A stretch of DNA of 24,236 nt from Actinomycetota bacterium (lineage in GTDB: Bacteria > Actinomycetota > Nitriliruptoria > Euzebyales > Egibacteraceae), in NCBI GenBank assembly GCA_019347785.1, contig JAHWKQ010000002.1:4590-28825 (forward strand), written 5' to 3'. This document shows, in pieces, positions 6,756-14,389 of this stretch (the stretch's first letter is position 1; each line of letters begins with the position of its first letter). Both the position numbers and the translations under genes were made by a program. The notes under the pieces were generated by a model. It did not search any database and had not been told where the DNA came from. It saw only the letters and a list, made by a program, of their open reading frames with translations.

Positions 6756-9119
6756 ATGGGCGACCTCGGACCGACGCCACCCGGGCCCGCGCCCGCGTCC
6801 CCCGGCGAGGCGCGCCCGGGGTGGGCCGGCGGCGCGTCGAGGGTGCTCGCCGCGGCCGTGGTGGTCCTCGCAGCGGCGCTCGCCGCCGGCGCCTCCCCCA
6901 GCCCGGCCCTGCGGCCGGTGGCTGCCCTGGCGACCGTCGCCGCCGTCGCCGGGCTCACCTCGACCCTGGTGGCCCGCCGGCGGCTGGCGGCTCGGGCGCG
7001 GGCCGCGCATCACGAGCGGGTGCTTGCCGACGCCGCGGCCGCGATGATGACCGGGACCGACCCGTCGGCCATCCTGCGCACGGCGGTGCAGGCGGCGCGG
7101 GACGTGCTCGCGGACGCGGGGTCGGTGAGCGCGCTGCTGACCCTCCCGGACGGCCTGATCACGCGGACCGGTGACGAGGACGGACAGATCCCCGACCTCG
7201 CGGCGCTGCCACGCCGGGTACGTGCCGCCCTGCAGGCCGGGCGCCCCGCATGGACGCCGGAGGGGCGGTTCCTGCTCGTACCGCTGGGCGGCGATCCGCC
7301 GCGAGGGATGCTGGCGCTGCGAGGGCTGTCGCCCGGCGCGGCCGAGCCGGTCGTGCTGGGGCGGCTCGGCCACCTGGTCGCCCTCGCCCTGGAACAGGCG
7401 GGCCTGACCGAGGAGCTCATCAACGGCGAACGCCGCTACCGGTCGATGCTGCAGAGCTGCTCGGTCCTCGTCGGCCTGGTCGGCGCCGACGGGACCCTGC
7501 GCTACATGAGCCCCGCGGTGGCGCGCATGCTCGGCTACGCCCCGGCGGCGCTGACCGGTCACCCGGTCGAGGCACTGGTGCATGCCGACGACGCCGCCGA
7601 CTGGCGGCGGTTCTTCAGCGAGGTGCTGACCAGCGCCAGGCCGCTGCGGCTGGACTGCCGCCTGCGCCACCGCCACCGTTCCTGGCTGCACGCCGAGCTG
7701 GTGGGGGTCAACCTGTTGGACGAGCCCAGCGTGGCGGGCGTGATGATCAACGTGCGCGACGCGAGCGAGCAACGCACCCGTGAGGACGAGCTCGTCCGGC
7801 GCACCCACCACGACCCCCTCACCCGCCTGGCGAACCGCACGCTGTTCATGCAGCGGCTGCGCGCGGCGCTGAGGGACGCGGAGCGCAAGGACAGCCTAGC
7901 GGTGCTGTACGTGGACCTCGACGGTTTCAAGTCGGTCAACGACACCTACGGCCACGCCGTCGGGGACGGCCTGCTGGAGTCCGTGGCCGAGCGCATCCGC
8001 GCCAGCCTGCGCCCGGAGGACACCGCGTCACGCCTCAGCGGCGACGAGTTCGCCGTGCTCGTCGAGAGGTTGCGGGACCGCCACGAGGCCGGGCAGATCG
8101 CCGAGCGGCTGCTGGCCTCCCTGGCCGAGCTGCTGCCCGTCCACGACCAGACGCTCGGCGCGCGTGCCAGCGTGGGGGTGGCGGTCGGCGGCACCGGCGT
8201 CGAGGACGCCGAGGACCTGCTGCACCGCGCGGACCTGGCCATGTACACGGCGAAGGGAGAGGGCGGCAACCGCATCCAGGTGTACCACCCGGACGCGCAC
8301 GCGACGCTGGGCGCGCGCCGCCAGCTGCGGGCGGAGCTGCAATGGGCGGTCCTGCGCGGCGAGCTGGATGTCCGCTACCAGCCGATCGTCGTCCTGGCCG
8401 ACCGGCGCATCAGCGCCGCCGAGGCGCTCGTGCGCTGGCGGCATCCGGCGCGCGGCCTGCTCGGGCCGGACGCCTTCGTGTCGCTGGCCGAGGAGGGCGG
8501 TCTCATCACCGACGTCTTCGACTTCGTGCTGCGCGACGCCTGCGCGCGAGGTCGGCGCTGGCAGGGCCCGCGGGGCGACGGGCCGTCGGTCAACGTGAAC
8601 CTGTCGGCGGTGCAGCTGCACCAGGTCGAGCTCGTCAACCACGTCAGCCGGGTGCTGGAGGAGACCGGCCTGCCGCCACAGCTGCTGACGCTCGAGGTCA
8701 CCGAGAGTGTCCTCGTGGACGACCCGCACGCCGCCGCCGAGACGCTGGCCACGCTCAAGCAGCTGGGCGTCCGCACGGCGATCGACGACTTCGGCACCGG
8801 CTACTCTTCACTGGCGTACCTGCGGCGGTTGCCGATCGACGTCCTCAAGGTGGACAAGACGTTTCTGCAGGGCATCGAGCGCCCCTACGGGGCAGCCGTG
8901 GCCCGCACGGTGCTGGAACTCGGCCAGCGCCTGGGCATGCCGACCGTCGTCGAGGGCGTCGAGACGGCGGCGCAGGTCGCCACCCTGAAGTCGATGGGCT
9001 GCACGCACGTGCAGGGGTACTTCTTCTCGCGCCCGGTGCCCGGGGACCGCCTGGGCGAGCTGCTCGCCCGGGGCAAGCTGGGCGGACGCTCCGTCGCCGC
9101 CGCCCCGGAGGCGACCTGA
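6756..9119 (+). CDS. Membrane-anchored PAS-GGDEF-EAL cyclic-di-GMP turnover protein
   Basis: This 787-residue protein has two N-terminal helices (about 26-70), a GAF-like cytoplasmic region (about 90-220), a PAS domain (about 225-345), a GGDEF domain (about 350-510) and an EAL domain (about 515-775). The cyclase signature is SGDEF (428-432), so the first glycine is serine. The upstream RPED at the correct spacing is an intact inhibitory I-site. The EAL half keeps EALVRW (556), NVNLSAVQL, LEVTES, DDFGTGYSS (677), KVDKTF and EGVET (733), so it should be a competent phosphodiesterase hydrolysing c-di-GMP to pGpG. Cyclase activity is possible but less certain. The ATG at 6756 is the start closest to the first helix. 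The neighbouring PilZ glycosyltransferase is a natural c-di-GMP target. Confidence 0.92.
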   Translation: MGDLGPTPPGPAPASPGEARPGWAGGASRVLAAAVVVLAAALAAGASPSPALRPVAALATVAAVAGLTSTLVARRRLAARARAAHHERVLADAAAAMMTGTDPSAILRTAVQAARDVLADAGSVSALLTLPDGLITRTGDEDGQIPDLAALPRRVRAALQAGRPAWTPEGRFLLVPLGGDPPRGMLALRGLSPGAAEPVVLGRLGHLVALALEQAGLTEELINGERRYRSMLQSCSVLVGLVGADGTLRYMSPAVARMLGYAPAALTGHPVEALVHADDAADWRRFFSEVLTSARPLRLDCRLRHRHRSWLHAELVGVNLLDEPSVAGVMINVRDASEQRTREDELVRRTHHDPLTRLANRTLFMQRLRAALRDAERKDSLAVLYVDLDGFKSVNDTYGHAVGDGLLESVAERIRASLRPEDTASRLSGDEFAVLVERLRDRHEAGQIAERLLASLAELLPVHDQTLGARASVGVAVGGTGVEDAEDLLHRADLAMYTAKGEGGNRIQVYHPDAHATLGARRQLRAELQWAVLRGELDVRYQPIVVLADRRISAAEALVRWRHPARGLLGPDAFVSLAEEGGLITDVFDFVLRDACARGRRWQGPRGDGPSVNVNLSAVQLHQVELVNHVSRVLEETGLPPQLLTLEVTESVLVDDPHAAAETLATLKQLGVRTAIDDFGTGYSSLAYLRRLPIDVLKVDKTFLQGIERPYGAAVARTVLELGQRLGMPTVVEGVETAAQVATLKSMGCTHVQGYFFSRPVPGDRLGELLARGKLGGRSVAAAPEAT

Positions 9120-9143
9120 GGCTCCGGTCGGCACGCCGGGGCG

Positions 9144-9158
9144 GCGGGATCATCCCGC
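9144..9158. terminator. Short palindrome between convergent genes
   Basis: GCGGGAT and ATCCCGC flank a central C, between the end of the GGDEF-EAL gene and the stop of the dehydrogenase pseudogene. It could form a small hairpin on either strand, but the loop would be tight. Evidence for termination is positional only. Confidence 0.25.
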
Positions 9159-9873
9159 GCCGGCGCCGTAGGTCCTGTGGACGGCCGCCATGTCCTCGTC
9201 GCCGTGCCCTTGATCCGGGCGTACGGCGCCCCGAGCGGGCCCCCCTCGATGGCCTCCAGGAACTGCTCCGGCGGCACATCGGTGGCCCTGGCCAGCGCCA
9301 CGGCCTCCGCCAGCGCGCCCACCAGCCCCAACAGCCAGCTGTTGACCACGACCTTCAGGCGGCTGCCCACCCCCACCTGGGCCCCGACCCACATGGTCGC
9401 CCGGCCCACCGCGTCCAGGACCGGCTCGCACCGCTCGCGCAGATGCTCGGGGCCCGACGCCAGCACCAGCAGGTCCCCGCTCTCCGCGGGCTCTTTGGTG
9501 CCGAGCACCGGTGCGTCGAGGAAGCCCACGCCCCGGTCGGCGGCGGCGGCCGCCAGCCGGTCGGTCCAGGGCCCGCCGACGGTGCTCATCTGCAGCCAGA
9601 CCGCGTCCTCGGCCATGGCGTCCAGCCCGCCTCCGTCGAGCATCACGGCGTCGACGGTCTCGCGGTCGGCGAGCATGGTCACGACCACTCCGGCGGCGGC
9701 GCACGCCTCGGGCGGCGTCTCGGCAGCCGCCCGCCGGCGGAGACCAGCCGCTCGGCCTTGTCCCGGGTCCGGTTCCAGACGACCACGGGCAGTCCGGCGC
9801 CGAGCAGGTTGCGTGCCATCGGCGCACCCATGATGCCGGTGCCCAGCACCGCCACGGTGTCCGCCGTGTCCAT
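9150..9873 (-). pseudogene. NAD(P)-binding beta-hydroxyacid dehydrogenase, frameshift plus internal deletion
   Basis: The protein belongs to the 6-phosphogluconate/3-hydroxyisobutyrate dehydrogenase family. The ATG at 9873 begins MDTADTVAVLGTGIMGAPMA, a Rossmann GxGxxG loop, and continues to RDKAERLVSAGGR. Near 9731 one base is missing: adding a G restores GRAAETPPEACAAAGVVV, and the next frame then runs through TMLADRETVDAVML, APVLGTKEPAESGDL (substrate loop) and SRLKVVVNSWLLG (catalytic Lys region). After GGPLGAPYARIK the sequence jumps, with another frame change, to GHGDEDMAAVHRTYGAGAG and the stop at 9150. In relatives about 60-70 residues lie between these two blocks, so much of the C-terminal helical domain is gone. 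The product is not expected to be functional. The gene sits directly downstream of the PilZ glycosyltransferase gene (70 nt). Confidence 0.8.
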
Positions 9874-9943
9874 GCCAGGCCCCGTGCCCCCGCACGGTGA
9901 CGGGCAAACCGGTCCTCCCGGGGCCTCTCGTGGAGGCGACCGG

Positions 9944-11887
9944 CTACGCCGCGACCTCGGGGCTGCGCCCGGCCTCGTCCGCACCGATCGACAGCACGGC
10001 GGGTGATCCGTACTCCTGGAACAGGGCCCGCGTCAGACGGGCCAGCACCGGACGCTGGCCGGGGAGGAACTCCACCCCGCACAGCGCCACGCCGTCCCTG
10101 TCGACACGGGAGCGCACCAAGCAGGAGAGCCCCAGCGGGGGGTGCGGGCCCGGCAGCCCGACGATCAGCCGTGTCTGGTCGTCGACGTCCGGCGGGTCCA
10201 CCGTCTCCACCAGCGCTCCGGTCAACGACAGGTTGCCCACGCGGCACTCGACGGCGGAGAGCCGGGCGGGCAGCGACACGTCGAGCCGGACGCTGCGCCG
10301 ACGCTCGACGCTGAAGCGCGGCGACCGGATCCGCCGCAGCGCCGCCAGCAGGAAGGCGGTGTTGACCAGCAGCCACGCGGCGGCCGCCAGGACCGTCCAC
10401 ATGGTGCCGTAGTGCAGCGGCGTGAGGCCGGCCATCGTGGCGGTCCCCCAGGCCAGCGCCAGCACCGAGACGCCCGCCAGCAGCCACAGCAGCGCCGGGC
10501 CCGGATCACGCTCCCGGTGCCGCCCGCCGCGGCCCTTGGGGGTGACGCGGAAGCCCACCGGCCTGAGTCGCAGCAGCGTGAGGGTCGCGGCGAGGTTCGA
10601 CGGCATCCGCACCATCTCGAACTCGACGGCCAGCAACGGCCGGGCGTAGCCGCGTCCCAGCAGCCAGATGGCCGTCTGGTGAGCGACGAGCACGGTGCCG
10701 AAGGCCGGCAGGAAGACCGCGGCGGACGCCCGCACCGGCGAGGCGCCGGTGAGCAGCACCAGGGCGGGCAGCAACACGTAGCCCAGCGTTCGCCACGCAT
10801 CGAACCAGCCGAGCAGCGTCGCCATGTAGGCGACCCGCTGCGCAGGGGTCAGACCCCGGCCGAAAAGCGGGTTGTCGGTGCGCAGCACCTGCATCGCGCC
10901 GGTCCCCCAGCGGCGGCGCTGCAGCAGGTACTGCTTCGCGTTGCCGGCCGCCAGCCCCCGCGCGAGGACCTCGTTGTGGTAGACGGTGCGCCAGCCCGCC
11001 CGGTGGAGGCGGATCGTGGTGTGGATGTCCTCGGTCACCGACCCGACGGCCACGCCGCCCACCGCGCGCAGGGCCGCGACCCGCAGAACGGCGCCCGTGC
11101 CACACCAGAACGCGGCGCCCCAGCGGTTCTTGCCGGGCTGGACGGCGCGGTAGAACAGCGACTGCTCCCCCAGCCCGCTGCGACGCGTCGGCTCGGCGTG
11201 CTCGAACGAGTCGAGGTTGTAGAAGTCCTGCGGGGTCTGCACGAGCGCCACACCCTCGTCGCCGAAGTAGCCGAGCGTGTTCGTGAGGAAGCCCGGCGTC
11301 GGCACGTGGTCGGCGTCGAGCATGGCCACGAGCTCGGCGTCCACCAGGCCCAGCGCATGGTTGATGTTGCCGCCCTTGGCGTGACGCCGGTCGGGGCGGG
11401 TGACATAGCGCGCCCCCAGCTCGCTGGCGAGCCGCCGCACGTCGGGCCGGTCGCCGTCATCGAGCACCCAGGTCTCGTGGGCGGGCTCGAGAGCGACGGC
11501 CGCGGCGACCGTGGGCAGCAGCACCTCCTCCGGCTCGTTGTAGGTCGGGATCAGCACGGCCACTCGCATGTCGGACGTGGTCACCGGCGCAGCCCGGGGG
11601 CCGGTGTCGACATCCCACAGCGAGAAGACGAACAGCCCCAGCCCGACGGCGGCGTGCGCCTCGAGGGCCAGCATGCCCAGCGAGGCCCACCAGGCGTGTG
11701 GCTCGAGGGTCGCCGTGACCCGCCACGTCAGATAGGCGACGGTGGCAAGCAGCGCGAGGACGGCCGTGCCCCGCACCAGGAGCGCATGCCGGCGGGACTC
11801 GGGCGCGGGACGGGCGCCGGACGGGAACCGCGGCAGCGCGGCCGGGGCCTGGTCGGCTCCGGCCGCCGGCGGGGCGGGGCGTGCCAT
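9944..11887 (-). CDS. Processive family-2 glycosyltransferase with C-terminal PilZ domain (BcsA-like)
   Basis: This is a 647-residue inner-membrane polysaccharide synthase. Two helices (about 30-75) precede a cytoplasmic GT-A domain with the processive GT2 signatures: VLDDGD (about 142), the DAD metal site (about 188), TED (about 285) and QRRRW (about 324). Further helices form the translocation channel. The C-terminal PilZ domain (about 525-640) has RRSVR (530-534, RxxxR) and NLSLTG (552-557, [D/N]xSxxG), the two c-di-GMP contact motifs, both intact. By analogy with bacterial cellulose synthase, c-di-GMP binding should open the active site. The polymer could be cellulose or another beta-linked glucan. 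No BcsB, BcsZ or BcsC partner is seen. The ATG at 11887 is preferred to the GTG at 11956, which adds 23 unremarkable residues. Divergent from the Mrp gene. Confidence 0.9.
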   Translation of the reverse strand: MARPAPPAAGADQAPAALPRFPSGARPAPESRRHALLVRGTAVLALLATVAYLTWRVTATLEPHAWWASLGMLALEAHAAVGLGLFVFSLWDVDTGPRAAPVTTSDMRVAVLIPTYNEPEEVLLPTVAAAVALEPAHETWVLDDGDRPDVRRLASELGARYVTRPDRRHAKGGNINHALGLVDAELVAMLDADHVPTPGFLTNTLGYFGDEGVALVQTPQDFYNLDSFEHAEPTRRSGLGEQSLFYRAVQPGKNRWGAAFWCGTGAVLRVAALRAVGGVAVGSVTEDIHTTIRLHRAGWRTVYHNEVLARGLAAGNAKQYLLQRRRWGTGAMQVLRTDNPLFGRGLTPAQRVAYMATLLGWFDAWRTLGYVLLPALVLLTGASPVRASAAVFLPAFGTVLVAHQTAIWLLGRGYARPLLAVEFEMVRMPSNLAATLTLLRLRPVGFRVTPKGRGGRHRERDPGPALLWLLAGVSVLALAWGTATMAGLTPLHYGTMWTVLAAAAWLLVNTAFLLAALRRIRSPRFSVERRRSVRLDVSLPARLSAVECRVGNLSLTGALVETVDPPDVDDQTRLIVGLPGPHPPLGLSCLVRSRVDRDGVALCGVEFLPGQRPVLARLTRALFQEYGSPAVLSIGADEAGRSPEVAA

Positions 11888-12037
11888 TGCCCCGGTATCG
11901 GCACGGCCACCGCCGGGGTGTAGACAGTCTTCCGGGGCCGGGACACCGGATCGCACATGTCACTCTGCGGTCCGGCGCAGGTCGCCCGACGCGTTAACGT
12001 GGCGTGCGGAGAACGTCGAGATGGCAAGGGCTGGGAC

Positions 12038-12844
12038 ATGGCCGGCAACCCGTTCGCCAGGGCGGACTCGGACACGAAGGTCATCGCGGTCGCCTCGGGC
12101 AAGGGGGGCGTCGGCAAGTCGTCGGTCACGACGAACCTGGCCGTGGCACTGGCGCGTGGAGGCCACCGGGTCGGCATCCTCGACGCCGACATCTGGGGCT
12201 ACTCGATCCCGCTGATGATGGGCGCCCGGGGACAGGCGGAGGTCGCCGGGAACCAGGTCCTGCCCCTACAGGCCCACGGCTGCAAGGTCATCTCGATCGG
12301 CTTCTTCCTCAACACCGAGCGGCCCGTGATCTGGCGCGGCCCGATGCTGCACAAGGCGCTGGAGCAGTTCCTGTCCGATGTGCAGTGGGGCGAGCTGGAC
12401 TTCCTCCTGTGCGACCTGCCGCCGGGCACGGGCGACATCACGATCTCGCTGGCCCAGATGCTGCCGGGCGCCGACATGCTCGTCGTGACGACGCCGCAGG
12501 CGGCCGCCCAGCGGGTCGCGCTGCGCGCGGGGCAGGCCACCGCCCAGACCGGCATGCGCGTCGCCGGCGTGATCGAGAACATGTCGGTGTTCGTCGCACC
12601 GGACACCGGCCATGAGTACCGCATCTTCGGCGAGGGCGGCGGACAGCTGCTCGCATCCGAGCTGGACACCCGGCTGCTGGGCTCGGTCCCCATCGACCCG
12701 CGGCTGCTGGAGGGCGGCGACACCGGCGTGCCGCTGGTCGTCGCCGATCCCGACGCACCGGCGAGCAGGGTGATCACCGACATCGCCGGCCAGCTGGCGA
12801 CGATGAAGCAGTCGCTGGTCGGCAGGAGCCTGCCGCTGCAGTGA
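12038..12844 (+). CDS. mrp: Mrp/NBP35-type P-loop ATPase (Fe-S carrier family)
   Basis: This 268-residue ATPase of the SIMIBI/MinD-ParA class has a deviant Walker A, SGKGGVGKSS (20-29, signature Lys22), a DADIWGYSIP switch region, and LLCDLPPGTGD as Walker B with the Mrp-specific continuation. It ends with the usual SVPIDPRLLEGGDTGVPLVV block. Mrp proteins bind and transfer iron-sulfur clusters. Two things differ from the textbook protein. The N-terminal DUF59/MIP18 domain is absent. The cluster-bridging CxxC expected after VIENMS is replaced by VFVAPDTGHEYRIFGEGGG, with no cysteine. Such cysteine-less forms may act in another role. The ATG at 12038 starts just ahead of the P-loop domain. The frame is open to 11957, but an AAGGG lies about eight bases before the chosen start. 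Confidence 0.85.
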   Translation: MAGNPFARADSDTKVIAVASGKGGVGKSSVTTNLAVALARGGHRVGILDADIWGYSIPLMMGARGQAEVAGNQVLPLQAHGCKVISIGFFLNTERPVIWRGPMLHKALEQFLSDVQWGELDFLLCDLPPGTGDITISLAQMLPGADMLVVTTPQAAAQRVALRAGQATAQTGMRVAGVIENMSVFVAPDTGHEYRIFGEGGGQLLASELDTRLLGSVPIDPRLLEGGDTGVPLVVADPDAPASRVITDIAGQLATMKQSLVGRSLPLQ

Positions 12845-12861
12845 GCCCGAGGAGTCACGCC

Positions 12862-12987
12862 ATGACCGACCCCACTCCGGTGCCCGAGCCGGGCGAGCCC
12901 ACCCCCGTCCCCGATCCCGGTGAGCCGACCCCGGTCCCGGACCCGGGTGAGCCCACACCCGCGCCCAGCCCCGGCGAGAGCCGCTGA
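12862..12987 (+). CDS. Tiny proline-rich protein of four nonapeptide repeats, 41 aa
   Basis: ATG at 12862 follows GAGGAG by seven bases and lies 17 nt after the Mrp stop. The product is MTD, then four 9-residue repeats (PTPVPEPGE, PTPVPDPGE, PTPVPDPGE, PTPAPSPGE), then SR. It is acidic, has no cysteine or hydrophobic residue except Val, and should be an extended, disordered or polyproline-like chain. Repeats two and three are identical in protein but differ at five synonymous bases, which argues that the peptide sequence is under selection. No function is known to me. Co-translation with Mrp is likely from the spacing. Confidence 0.65.
   Translation: MTDPTPVPEPGEPTPVPDPGEPTPVPDPGEPTPAPSPGESR
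12871..12978 (+). repeat. Four tandem 27-bp repeats encoding PTPxPxPGE
   Basis: In-frame 27-bp units start at 12871, 12898, 12925 and 12952. They differ from one another mostly at third codon positions. The array lies wholly inside the small gene at 12862-12987. Confidence 0.8.
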
Positions 12988-13013
12988 CCTCGTCACATGA
13001 CTCAAGCTGATCG

Positions 13014-13062
13014 CCGGTCCCGCCGAGTGAATCCCCACGGGGAGCTCGACGGCGGGGGCCGG
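13014..13062 (+). promoter_or_regulatory. Imperfect hairpin covering the ribosome-binding site of the S8 protease gene
   Basis: The left arm CCGGTCCCGCCGAG (13014-13027) pairs imperfectly with CTCGACGGCGGGGGCCGG (13045-13062). A smaller hairpin, TCCCC-AC-GGGGA, lies between them (13032-13043). The right arm holds the only G-rich ribosome-binding candidate before the ATG at 13064. It could mask translation or act as a terminator for the upstream pair. Folding was judged by eye. Confidence 0.3.
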
Positions 13063-13063
13063 C

Positions 13064-14368
13064 ATGGAGCATGGGCCACACCAGGGATCGCGGCGGAGAC
13101 TGGGCGCGTGGCTGGCCTGTGCGCTCACCCTGGCCCTGGCCGTGCCGGCCGACGCGGCCAGGAGCACGGGGGAGCCCGTGGACACGGTCGCCGGCGATCC
13201 CCTGGAGGCGCCGCCTGCTCCCGACCACGTGCTGGTGAAGCTCGAGCCGGGCGCGGACCCCGACCGTCTCCCGGGCGAGGCTGAGCGCACCGGAGTGCCC
13301 GGGTGGGTCGAGGTGCCGGTCCGGCCCAGCCAGGCGCCCGAGGAGGTGGTGGCCCGCCTGGAAGACAAGCCGGTGGTCCGGGTCGCCGAGCCCGACCCGG
13401 TCATCACGCTCGACGCCGTGCGCTCGACCTCGGGCACGAGCGACGACCCCCTGATCGACCGGCAGTGGAACCTGCCGGTCGTCCGGGCCCAGCAGGCCTG
13501 GCCCCGCTCGACCGGCGCCCGGACCCGTGTGGCCGTGGTCGACACCGGCATCAGCCACGGCAGCGACCTTTCGTGTCGATCGTTCACGACGGGCTTCGAC
13601 GCGATCACCGACACCGGAGGCGACGGGGTGGCTGGCGACGACCACGGCCACGGCACGCACGTGGCGGGGACCGTCGCGCAGTGCACGAACAACGGCAGGG
13701 GCGTCGCCGGAATCGCCTACCGCGCCAGGCTGATGCCCGTCAAGGTGCTGAACCGCCACGGTCAGGGCACCGCCTCGGACATCGCCCAGGGCATCGTCTG
13801 GGCACGGCGGCGCGGCGCCGACGTCGTCAACCTGTCGCTGGGAGGCGACTGCAACGCCGACTTCCCCGACTGCTCGGTGGGGATCCTCAACGACGCCGTC
13901 CAGGCCGCGGCCGACGCAGGCGTCGTCGTCGCCGCCGCCTCGGGCAACGCCGACAAGCCGCACGTCGGCACGCCCGCGAACCATCCGGCTGCGGTCGCGG
14001 TGGGATCGGTCGATCACGGCCTGCGACGGTCGTGGTTCAGCAACTACGGCAAGGGCCTGGACCTGACCGCTCCCGGCGGCGGGGGCGACTACGACTACTA
14101 CAAGAGCGGCGTCCTGCAGCAGACCCTCGGCTCGGCCTGTGGCGCGCTGACACGACGCGCGTACTGCCTGTTCCAGGGCACCTCGATGGCGACGCCGCAC
14201 GTGTCGGCCGCGGCGGCGATGCTGCGCGCGCACAGGCGGTCGGCCAGCCGGATCGCCATCAAGCGGGCGCTGCAGCGGGGCGCGCTGGACCGGGGCCCGG
14301 CCGGGCGCGACCGGCGCTACGGCAGCGGCGTGCTGCGCATCGACCGGGCCCTCGACCGCCTCCGCTGA
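13064..14368 (+). CDS. Secreted S8 (subtilisin-like) serine protease
   Basis: This 434-residue protein has a signal peptide (LGAWLACALTLALAVPADA), an inhibitor-type prodomain (about 50-115, including HVLVKLEPGADPDRL and VVRVAEPDPV) and a subtilase catalytic domain. The catalytic triad is visible as Asp160 in VVDTGI, His196 in GHGTHVAG and Ser374 in GTSMATPH. The oxyanion Asn lies in AAASGN. Paired cysteines (SLGGDCNADFPDCS, LGSACGALTRRAYCLF) suggest disulfides. It should be a secreted, self-processed endopeptidase. No C-terminal anchoring domain is present. The M15 carboxypeptidase gene follows after 21 nt and is probably in the same operon. Confidence 0.92.
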   Translation: MEHGPHQGSRRRLGAWLACALTLALAVPADAARSTGEPVDTVAGDPLEAPPAPDHVLVKLEPGADPDRLPGEAERTGVPGWVEVPVRPSQAPEEVVARLEDKPVVRVAEPDPVITLDAVRSTSGTSDDPLIDRQWNLPVVRAQQAWPRSTGARTRVAVVDTGISHGSDLSCRSFTTGFDAITDTGGDGVAGDDHGHGTHVAGTVAQCTNNGRGVAGIAYRARLMPVKVLNRHGQGTASDIAQGIVWARRRGADVVNLSLGGDCNADFPDCSVGILNDAVQAAADAGVVVAAASGNADKPHVGTPANHPAAVAVGSVDHGLRRSWFSNYGKGLDLTAPGGGGDYDYYKSGVLQQTLGSACGALTRRAYCLFQGTSMATPHVSAAAAMLRAHRRSASRIAIKRALQRGALDRGPAGRDRRYGSGVLRIDRALDRLR

Positions 14369-14389
14369 CCGGTGGGGACAAGGACACCC

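Noticed and set aside
4442..7174. 910-codon open frame on the plus strand
   Set aside because: It spans two minus-strand genes and the start of the GGDEF-EAL gene. Its product is low-complexity Arg/Pro/Ala sequence with no motif.
11995..12000. TAACGT as a -10 box for mrp
   Set aside because: No acceptable -35 element lies 16-19 bp upstream.
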